Of a DNA stretch of 64,000 nt, positions 7,448 through 16,700 are shown one piece after another. The notes beneath the pieces were generated by a model that searched no databases, was not told where the DNA came from, and worked only from the letters and a program-made list of their open reading frames with translations. The DNA comes from Bacillota bacterium. GTDB taxonomy: Bacteria > Bacillota > UBA4882 > UBA8346. A program made the position numbers and the translations under genes. How positions within the stretch are numbered: the stretch's first letter is position 1; each line of letters opens with the position of its first letter. The DNA lies in NCBI GenBank assembly GCA_023410535.1, contig JAEYPR010000019.1:1-64000 (forward strand), given 5' to 3'.

Positions 7448-8740
7448 CTAGGCATCATGAAATTGTTGCCTGGAAAAACGCTTCGAAGCTTGCTTAGTGT
7501 CATCATCATAAAGCGGGATGCCGCTTGAAACCACAAAGCGCAACCACGCCCCCGCGATCAAGGAAGTAACCACCGCTAAGACGATCAGGGTGGTAAAAAA
7601 GGACAAACTGATGATCCGTAGATCATACGCCACTGTCGCCAAGACAATACAAGGACCGCCGCGCGCATTCATCGCCATGGCCAGATTAAAACTGGTCATC
7701 CAACGATGGTTCAACGCCCGCGCCGTCCCGAAAACGGTGATTCCCTGGATTAAAATGGTGAACAACAAAAAAATGCCGCAGAAATAGGGATCGAATTGAT
7801 TCACCAGATCCAACTTCAGTCCGACCATGGCAAAGTAAACCGGGATGAAAAACGCAAACGAAATACTCTTCACATGAGCTTTTAAATCGTCGAAGTGCCG
7901 GTTCTTAATAAATCCGATGACCACGCCGGCTAAAAACGCGCCAAAGATGATATTCATCTGTAACCAATTGGCCAAAACCACAAAAATCAGCAACAGCAAA
8001 AACAGAAAACTCGAGGCGAATTGGTCGGGGATCAAATTCACTTGATGTCGCTGCAAAAAGCGTAAAACAATCGGAACCAAAATCAAGATCAGTCCAAACA
8101 CCAAAATCGTCACCCCGGCCTGAACGGAGATGGTCATCCCCGAGACCCCGCGGGAACCAACCAAACCGGCCGCAATCGACAGCAAGACCCACAAAATGAT
8201 GTCGTGTAATGTGGCAATGCTCAAAACCACCTTGGCAAACCGGGTCTGGATAATATTTAAATCGAAGAAAATTTTGGAGATCACCGGGATCGAAGTGATC
8301 GCGATGGCGATGGCGATCACGATGCGCAACGCCAACAGGTGCCGGGCGTCACCCATTAAATTGGTGAGATCGAAAAAGTAGGTTGCCCCCCAACCGAATA
8401 GAATGGGAACGACTGTGGAGGTGACGGTGATGGTCAAAATGGTCCGGCGATCATCTTTGGCAATTCCCGGGTCAATTTCAAACCCCGAAGCGAACATCAG
8501 CAGCACTAAACCCAACAAATAAAAGGTTACCATAAAACTTTCATTGTTCAAAAACAACTCTCGGTACAGGTCCGGATCATACCGGCCCAACAGCGTTGGT
8601 CCCAGCAGGATTCCTCCCACGATCTCCCCGATCACTTTCGGCATGCGCAGTCTTTGAAAGAGCACCCCCCCAAAGCTGGCGGTGACTAATAATAACACCA
8701 CCGGCAGAAAAATCCGGGCCGCATCGGGATTGCTATGCAT
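7448..8740 (-). CDS. CPA2-family cation/proton antiporter (KefB/GerN type)
   Basis: 430 residues, almost entirely hydrophobic with about 12 membrane segments. The N-terminal RLPKVIGEIVGGILLGPTLLG-like stretch (here with M for L) and the mid-protein GAFLAGVVIGF are typical of the Na+/H+ exchanger domain of monovalent cation:proton antiporter-2. There is no RCK/TrkA regulatory domain at the C-terminus, which places it with GerN/NapA-sized proteins rather than full KefB/KefC. ATG at 8740 is preceded by GGAGG. It lies 45 bases after the last gene of the biosynthetic operon on the same strand with no terminator between, so read-through is possible. Its likely job is pH or cation homeostasis; a role in resistance to the cluster product would be speculation. 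Confidence 0.88.
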   Translation of the reverse strand: MHSNPDAARIFLPVVLLLVTASFGGVLFQRLRMPKVIGEIVGGILLGPTLLGRYDPDLYRELFLNNESFMVTFYLLGLVLLMFASGFEIDPGIAKDDRRTILTITVTSTVVPILFGWGATYFFDLTNLMGDARHLLALRIVIAIAIAITSIPVISKIFFDLNIIQTRFAKVVLSIATLHDIILWVLLSIAAGLVGSRGVSGMTISVQAGVTILVFGLILILVPIVLRFLQRHQVNLIPDQFASSFLFLLLLIFVVLANWLQMNIIFGAFLAGVVIGFIKNRHFDDLKAHVKSISFAFFIPVYFAMVGLKLDLVNQFDPYFCGIFLLFTILIQGITVFGTARALNHRWMTSFNLAMAMNARGGPCIVLATVAYDLRIISLSFFTTLIVLAVVTSLIAGAWLRFVVSSGIPLYDDDTKQASKRFSRQQFHDA

Positions 8741-8785
8741 TTTCGCCCACCTCCGCTTATCTCAATAAGGAACTACCTTCGGAAA

Positions 8786-10369
8786 CTATCGTCCGAACGT
8801 TAACGCAAAGATGTGAATATTACGACAAACCGGCAGTTTAATAGCACAAATCGTCTTTTCACTCCCGAGCGGATACTTTTTCGCATAAAGCTGGGCATCG
8901 TTAACTTTACATTTGGTTCCTTTGCGGTTTTGCATCCAAGGCCCCCGCCAAGCGATCTGTTCCTCGCTGAAAACTGGGTGGTGACCGAAGTCACTGCAAT
9001 GGATCACCAACGAATCGGTGGAGCCATCGCCATATTGGATCTCCAGCGCTTCCGAAAAAACGCCCAGTTCGGCACAGCCTAAGATCATCAAACTCCGGTA
9101 ATATCCTTCCGGGACCGGGAGTGTTTGTCCGTCGCAATACAGGTTGTCAAGCCGCCCTTCGGCGACTTCCGGGAAGTTAAACTTCAACTCCCGCAACTGC
9201 CAGCAGCCGGTAGGCAAGCCGACTGGCAACAGGTAGGAGCCTTTCGTTGAAAAGCTGGCCGCCGTCTTGGCTGGTTGCTCGTTGCCAAATCCCTGATTAT
9301 TAAAAAACGGCGTTAAATCAATAAAGCGATATTCACGCGTCCGTTCCCGGTCGGTGATTGCCGTCGCCGTCGCGACGCATTGGTCAATTAACGAAAACAA
9401 CTGTTCGTCCTGGGAATAAAGATTGTCAATCATTTGTTGTTGCCGCTCTCCCAATGGCTCTTTCCGCAACGCCATGATTAACAGCTTTGCCAACAAGGCA
9501 TCGCGAAATTGCAGGTATTCGGCGCGGACTTGAAAAAAACGGTCTCTAAGCCGCCGATCTTCAAGGAATACCGATTCAAACGCTTTCTCGAATATGTCAA
9601 ACGCAATCGTTAGCGGACCGTAAAAATTCCGGCGGACCAATTCAAACGAACGGTTGATATTCCTGACCGTGACGAGCCACTCGCCGAAGTCCGCGATAAA
9701 CCGGCTCAATTGATTATTGTGCCGGCCATAACTAAGACAGTCTTTCACCACCGATAAATAATCGGTGCGCACCGTTTGCGAACCGTTAGGGCGGATGACA
9801 TAGAGATTGGTTACGAACCCGGGTTTCTCTTTGCGATAAATCCGCCGGGAATTTTGCCAAATTTCAATGACCATACGATTTCGTAATTGTAACGGGAACA
9901 AAGCGTCGCCACGATTTTCCGGTTGCGTTAGTTTACGGGTGATCGAACATTCGCGGATCACCATCAGAGCGCGTTCCGGGTCGTACCCACTGATCAAGAT
10001 GGCGTGATCGCTGTTATTCGTCTGATCTTGGTAATCGGGATAATAAAAAAGCGAGCGATATTTAACGTACATCAGCAATGGCAAGCGTTGCTCCAAATTT
10101 TCCCGGACCAACCTGAGAAAATGCGCCGTACTCCGCACCGGGAGCGGGCTAATGGTTAAACCCAACTGTTGCAGTATTGGTGCCCGGGTCGACCAATCAT
10201 CCATGGCAACCGAAGTCCAATTCCGGAAATAACTTACATAGAAACAGTAGTAAAAATAATTGTCCAAGTCAAAATAACCTGCCGCACCGGCGATCGGTAT
10301 GTCCAAACAGCTAATGTTGTTAACACTGTAACCGTTTTTGTAGAGGCTAATATTTAACGAATTCAGCAT
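8786..10369 (-). CDS. free-standing BtrH-like (papain-fold) acyltransferase candidate
   Basis: 527 residues. The first ~180 match the layout of the BtrH N-terminal domain and of the C-terminal part of the NRPS two genes upstream: a Cys-containing segment (NNISCLDIP), a conserved middle, then SDHAILISGYDPERALMVIRE with the His and Asp expected of a cysteine acyltransferase. BtrH itself moves an acyl chain from a carrier protein to an aminoglycoside amine. A helical middle (~200-350) and a beta-rich C-terminal part (~350-527) follow; the latter, with DLTPFFNNQGFGNE, looks like a carbohydrate-binding-type sandwich, but this is uncertain. ATG at 10369 follows GAGGAA. It directly follows the carrier-protein gene and is the last gene of the cluster. 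Likely role: final transfer or release of the peptide. The Cys is not at the very same place as in the NRPS copy, so it could also be catalytically dead. Confidence 0.55.
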   Translation of the reverse strand: MLNSLNISLYKNGYSVNNISCLDIPIAGAAGYFDLDNYFYYCFYVSYFRNWTSVAMDDWSTRAPILQQLGLTISPLPVRSTAHFLRLVRENLEQRLPLLMYVKYRSLFYYPDYQDQTNNSDHAILISGYDPERALMVIRECSITRKLTQPENRGDALFPLQLRNRMVIEIWQNSRRIYRKEKPGFVTNLYVIRPNGSQTVRTDYLSVVKDCLSYGRHNNQLSRFIADFGEWLVTVRNINRSFELVRRNFYGPLTIAFDIFEKAFESVFLEDRRLRDRFFQVRAEYLQFRDALLAKLLIMALRKEPLGERQQQMIDNLYSQDEQLFSLIDQCVATATAITDRERTREYRFIDLTPFFNNQGFGNEQPAKTAASFSTKGSYLLPVGLPTGCWQLRELKFNFPEVAEGRLDNLYCDGQTLPVPEGYYRSLMILGCAELGVFSEALEIQYGDGSTDSLVIHCSDFGHHPVFSEEQIAWRGPWMQNRKGTKCKVNDAQLYAKKYPLGSEKTICAIKLPVCRNIHIFALTFGR

Positions 10370-10425
10370 GGTTCCTCGTCACCCGCTCCATATGATTAAA
10401 ACGCAATCCGAACCTGAAGAGAATC

Positions 10426-10665
10426 TTACGCGTCGCCGACCTTGGTCGCGACGAATTCAACCAATTGGTCAAAGGTGGCATACTTCTTATTGTCCAGTTC
10501 GGCATCGGCGAATTGAATGGAAAAAACTTTTTCGCATTCCACCATCACTTTAATAAAAGTAATGGAGTTTAAAAGGTCGCTCAGCGGTTGATCGTTGGCC
10601 AGATTGCAGCCGGTCTCCTGAAGGATGATCTTGCGCAGTTCTTCGGCGATGGATGGTTGGGACAT
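10426..10665 (-). CDS. discrete acyl/peptidyl carrier protein
   Basis: 79 residues, the size of a free carrier protein. The phosphopantetheine serine is S34 in LLNSITFIKV, with the helix-2 hydrophobics around it. The usual DSL is replaced by NSI, as in some trans-acting carriers. ATG at 10665 follows AGGAGG. It sits between the last NRPS and the BtrH-like protein. In butirosin biosynthesis a free carrier (BtrI) and BtrH work as a pair, which suggests that this carrier presents an acyl group to one of the BtrH-like domains. It would be activated by the Sfp-type enzyme encoded at the other end of the cluster. Confidence 0.85.
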   Translation of the reverse strand: MSQPSIAEELRKIILQETGCNLANDQPLSDLLNSITFIKVMVECEKVFSIQFADAELDNKKYATFDQLVEFVATKVGDA

Positions 10666-10722
10666 GATAACCTCCTAATTTTTTTCGGCGCTCCGCCCGT
10701 GCCGGAAACCGGGATCAAACAA

Positions 10723-13700
10723 TTAGCGCTCTACCAAAATATTGAGCAATTCCTGAAAACATTGTTGTTCCAACCGGTAAATCTCATCCAAACGACACCG
10801 GATCCACCCGAGATCGTTTTGAATGAAATGGGCTGCGTAAACCATTCTGGCTACTTTCACCCGAACTTGAGTCCATTCATCGATCAACGCGTCCAAACAG
10901 TCCAAGCTGGGAAGATCGGTTAATTCCAATGCCTGCAGCCGGTATTTTTCAATCTGTTTGGTATTAATCACTTGATTCAGCACGACCAGGAACTGCTCCA
11001 TTGCCGCAGTGATCGAACTGTTTCCGGGATCAAGGATTTGCAGCTCGGACTGCAATTCCCGGACACATTCGATTCCGGCGGCGATTTTTGGCGCGGACTG
11101 CTTCAGATTGGCGGCAAATTGGCGTCGCAACGCGATCGAATCGAAGGAATGATGTGAAGCATCGGCTGAAAAACTATAGAAAGTAAAACCGCCGGTCGCC
11201 GGATGAAAATGTTCGAGAAAACCGTGGTAGGAATTAACGACATCGCCAAAACCGATCACCCGCGGTTCATAGGACAAACTGTCGCGATGCCGGTGTTCCA
11301 GCACTTGAAAAGTTTGCGCCGCCACGTCGAAACCATAGATTAGCAAACTGTGCGGCCAATGCTGCTTCTGATAAAGCTCTTCCCGCAAGGATTCATAATA
11401 ACAGTCGATCCAGAGAATGACCGGCTGGTTTTGGCGCAAAGCCGCGACCACATCGTCAATGATCGCCGGACTGCGTTGGAGAACGGTTAGCTTCAGACCA
11501 TTCTCCGTCAACAATTCTTCAACGGTCAAACTGGGAACGTACTCGACCCCAAAGCTTAGACTGGCTTCAGCTTGATCAGTGTTGTAAACGAACATGTCAT
11601 TGATTAGAACCGTAGCAACCGCTTGCCCAAAATGATTGAGCACCGGAAATAACGCATTATAAAAACAGCTTTTGTAACGAAAATCATTAAACGGTTTGAT
11701 ATTGGGAATCGTCAGGAGGCCCTGATCGGTGGCAGAGCGCTCCGCCATCGGATCAACAGCCGTTTCGGACGTCAGCGGAGGCCTGACCGTCGCTAGCCCC
11801 GGCAATGGCAAATTGGCTGCTTTCCCGATAAATGCCGCCAATTGTTTGATGGTCGAATATAAGTAAATGTCGGAATACTTGATCGAAATCTGCAATTTTT
11901 CAAGTTCGGTTTCAACGCGGATGATCGAGAGTGAATTTCCGCCCAGACTAAAGAAATCGTCTTGGGTGCCGATGTTGGCGGCGGGGATTCCTAAAATGTC
12001 GGCCCAAATCTTGACGAGTCTCGCTTCCAAGTCGGTACTGGGCGCGGCTGCCAGACCCAGCTGAGCGCGTTGAAATTCCGGCTGAGGCAACGCTTTGCGA
12101 TCGATTTTGCCGTTTGGGGTCACCGGTAGTTCGTTCAGGTGAATGATGAATGACGGAATCATAAAACCCGGTAATTTTCGCCTGAGATACTCATTCAATC
12201 CTTCACGCGGCAGCGCTTCGCCTGACTCGCTGAGATAATAAGCGACCAATTCGTTTACCCCGTCCTCTTTCAACCAGGAGACCGCAACGCTGGTTTGAAC
12301 TCCGGGGATCTGGTTGAAAGCCGCCTCGACCTCGCTAAGCTCGATACGATAACCGCGAATTTTCACCTGGAAATCATTGCGTCCCATAAACTGAATACTG
12401 CCGTCGGGCAACAGCCGTCCCTGATCCCCGCTACGATAGACCCGTCCCAGGCCGGTTAACGGATCCGGTCCGAACACCGCCTGGGTCTTAAGGGGTTGAT
12501 TCAAATATTCCAAGGCCAAGTAGTCACTTTTATAAACAATTTCACCGCTCCGGAAGACCGGCGCTTCCTCATTTTGATCGTTGAGCAAGTACACTTCGGT
12601 CTCGGCCACCGGATAGCCGACCGGAACCGCGGTGGCAGTCAGCTCAGATTTTTTATCGATAAAATACTGCAACGTCACGGTGGATTCGGTGGGACCCAAC
12701 CCGTTCACAAAGATACAATCCTGGCCAAAATGCCATTTGTATAAATCAACATCGTTTTTGACAACCGCTTCCCCGCCCATCACAATCAACCGTAACGCCG
12801 GAAACTCCTCGGCCGGGGTCAACGTCGCCACAAAGGAACGATAGACCGTGGGAATGGAATGAAAAACCGTGATCGCTTCTTTCTTTAACCAAACTGCCAA
12901 ACTGGAAATCCCTTGGTCGGACTTGATCCGGTACGGATAAAGCGTCGCGCCGTTCAATAACGCGCCATAAATGTCCATCACCGCCGCGTCAAAACTATAC
13001 GATGAGAAAAGCGTCAACCGGTCCGTCGCGGCAAGATGTAGATTGTTGGTATACTCGCGGATAAAATGTAATATGTTGCGATGGTTTTGAACCACCCCCT
13101 TGGGATTGCCGGTCGAACCGGAAGTGTATAAGACATAGGCAAGTTGTTCGGGAGGGATCGCGATCTTCAGATTCGGCCGGTCCGTAATTGGCAAGCGGTC
13201 GATATCGATAACCTGAAGCTTACGGTCCATCCGGTTGCAAAACGCTTCCGCCATGGCGAGGTTGCGACGGTTGGTAACGATCGCCCCGACTGCCGCGTCC
13301 TCCAGCATGAAGACTAACCGCTCCGGGGGATAGGTCGGATCGAGCGGCACATAGGTCTTGCCGGCTTTTAAAACTCCCAGCATCCCGCTGATCATGGCCG
13401 CATCATGATCAAAAAGCAAAGCGATCCGTTGCGAGACAACCTTGAACACGGCTTGACCTACTTGATTGGCTTGGCGGTTCAACTCCTCATAAGTCAGACT
13501 GCACTGATCGGTCTTAACCGCCCAGTGAGTTGGATGGCTGGCCACCTGGGCTTCAAACCGGTCTACCACCGAAAATTGCAGGGCTAATCTGGGAAACTCC
13601 TCAAACGGCTGCCCCGGTTTTACCGGGTTTGCCGGGGCAATTAGCTGTTTTCTGTCAAAAAACCGATATTCACGAAGCCGGCGGGTCGGATTAAACGTAA

Positions 13701-16700
13701 TTTGGCGTAGCAACCGTTCCCATTCATTCATTAGGTATTGGATGGTGGATCGTTTAAATAACCTGCTGCGGTAATGGTTGTCGATGACTAGCTTGCCGTC
13801 AGCTTCTTTTATATAAAAATTAAGATCAAACTTTGCGGTCATATTGTTAAAATGATACGGTTTACAGTGAATGCTCGCGGCAAACTGTTCTTCCTGCCCC
13901 GGATCGTTCATATTCAGCAGATTGAACATAACGTCGAACAACGGCGTCCGGCCCAAGTCGCGGGCGATCTTTAACTGGTCGAGCAACATCTCAAATTGAT
14001 AATCCTGATTTTCAAACGCCTCAATCGTATTGGTGGTTACCGCCTGCAAAAATTGATCGAAGGGCAGGTTCGGATCGGGTCGGTTCCGTAAAGCCACCGT
14101 ATTCAAGAAGATGCCGATGACCCGCTCCAAGTCGGGATGTTGCCGCCCCACTACCGGAGCGCCGATGATAATATCGGTTTGACCGGTACACCGGGCCAGC
14201 AACAGATTGAACGAAGCGAGCAACAGATTGAATAAGGTGGTTCCCGCCGCCAGCACGATCTGCTTCAGATCGTTCGTCAACTCCGCCGTTAGTTCAAAAC
14301 AGTAGGAATCACCCTCATAACTCATGAATGTCGGACGCGGGTAATCGATCGGCAGATCCAACACCGGCAATTCACCCGCAAATTGTTGCAACCAATATTG
14401 CTCCTGCTTTTTGATTATGCCACTGGCCAATTGTTGATTTTGCCACACTGCGTAGTCGCGGTATTGAACCCGCAGTTCGGGTAAGGATTCGCCTTCGTAC
14501 AGTTGCCGGAACTCTTGCATTAATATCCCCAGCGAAGTGCCGTCGGAGATAATGTGATGCATATCGAAGAGCAGGATCTGACGTTTGGGATGAATCTGAA
14601 TTAACCCAACCCGCAGCAAGGGCGCTTGGCTCAGATTGAAGGGACGGATAAAACGGTGGATCAAACCATCGACTTCGGTTTCAATGGCTTGATAATATTC
14701 GAGCCGGAGTTCCGCTTCGGGCAAAACGGTCTGAACCACCTCGCCCGTTTTCATAATAAAAGCGGTGCGAAATGCTTCATGGCGACGGATTAAACTGCGA
14801 AAGATCGTTTCTAAACGCTCAATATCCAATCCGCCTTCGATCAGCATTGCGCCCGGCATATTATAACTTGTCTTTTCCTGCTCCAGTTGGTTGAGCAGAT
14901 AAAGTCGTAATTGCGCTGCCGCAAGCGGATAACTGGCACGGTCGGGAATGGTTTCGATCGCCAAGTAACCCCGGTATTCCTCATTGCCAATCTGGGTTGC
15001 CAGGGATTTAACGGTCGGGTGGTTGAAGATATCACGCAGGCGTAATTCCCGCTCGAAAACTTTATGAATCTTCGCCACCAGCGAAATAGCTTTCAATGAA
15101 TGACCGCCAAGTTCAAAAAAGTTATCATTGACACCGATGGCGGCAACACCCAAAATCTCGCTCCAAATTGCCACCAATGCTTCTTCCACCGCATTGCTCG
15201 GCGCTTCATAAACCGTGTCAAGCCGGAGCGCGCCATCGGGTTCAGGTAAGGCATTCCGGTCGACCTTGCCATGGGAATTCAGCGGCAATTTTTCCAGCAA
15301 AACGAGGTATGACGGGATCATATAGTCAGGCAGGCTTTTCGCTAAAAACTGCCGTAGCCCTTGGATTGACAAGTCGGACTCACCCGCGACATAACCGCAG
15401 AGATATTGCGTACCGCCGTTATCTTGCTTCGCGAGCACAACTGCTTCCTTCACTGCTTCATGTTTTAATAACTCTGCTTCGATCTCACCAAGTTCAATCC
15501 GGAAGCCCCGAATTTTCACTTGATGATCCAGCCGTCCCAAAAACTCAATATTGCCGTCCGACAGCCACCGGCCTAGATCACCGCTACGGTACATCCGCAG
15601 TCCGGGCTTGAATGGATCAGCTTGAAACTTGGCGGCGGTCAATTCTGGCTGATTAAGATACCCTCGCCCGGTATTGCGACCCGCGATATAAATCTCACCC
15701 GGGATGCCGACCGGCTGCTGCCGTCCCTGCTTGTCGAGTATGTGTATCTGCACATTGGCGATGGGCTTTCCAATGGTTGGGATATCAACAACTGGTTCCG
15801 TCTCAGGCGCAATGGTAAGGGTCGTCACAACATGAGTCTCCGAGGGACCGTAGTGATTATGCAGATGAACTTGGCTTGTTTTTAAATATTTTCGAAACCC
15901 TTCCGTAATGATTAATTGTTCCCCGGCAGTGACAATATGCCGGATACAAGAGGGCATCCTCTCAAGATATTGGGTCTCTTTCATTAAAAATTTCAAGTAC
16001 GATGTTGGCAGGAAGATTGTCTCGATCTGCCGGGATTGGATAAACTCGAACAATTGTCCAACCTCGTTGCGGAGCTCTTGATTGATCAGATACAACTCGC
16101 CACCCGCCAACAATGTTGAGAAAATCTCCTGATAACAAACGTCGAAACTGACGGCGGCAAATTGAAGCACTTTGTTAAAACGCAGATTGGTCTGGTGATA
16201 TTCAAAGTCGATTAGGTTCAATAGATTGCCTTGTTCAAGCATGGCCCCTTTGGGACGGCCGGTTGTTCCCGAAGTATAAATTAGATACAGCAAATTACCG
16301 GGATGGTTTTGACTACCCAGATTGCTCCCATCGCCCCGGTAGTAATGGGGGTCGTTCAGATCAACCATCATTCCCGCGAAGTCGGTGCGATCGATCCATG
16401 GTGTTTGCGTCAGCAAAATTTTGACGCCGCTGTCGTTCAGAATATAGTTGCTACGTTCCCGGGGATAATCCGGATCAATCGGGACAAACGCCCCTCCCGC
16501 TTTTAAGACAGCCAAAATCCCGATGACCATCTCCAGTGAACGCTCAACCATGATTCCCACCAGTTGTTCCGCCTCCACCCCGGCTTCACGCAAGCGGCGG
16601 GCCAACTGATTGGCTTGAGTATTCAACGCTTGGTAAGTGAGTCGCCGGTTACCAAAATGGACGGCGGTCCGTTCCGGCGTCTGGGCCGCTTGCCTTTCAA

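Noticed and set aside
7448..8740. Antiporter as a dedicated resistance gene of the cluster
   Set aside because: It is close to and in the same direction as the operon, but it has its own ribosome site and terminator, and the family is general ion homeostasis. Kept only as a read-through possibility.
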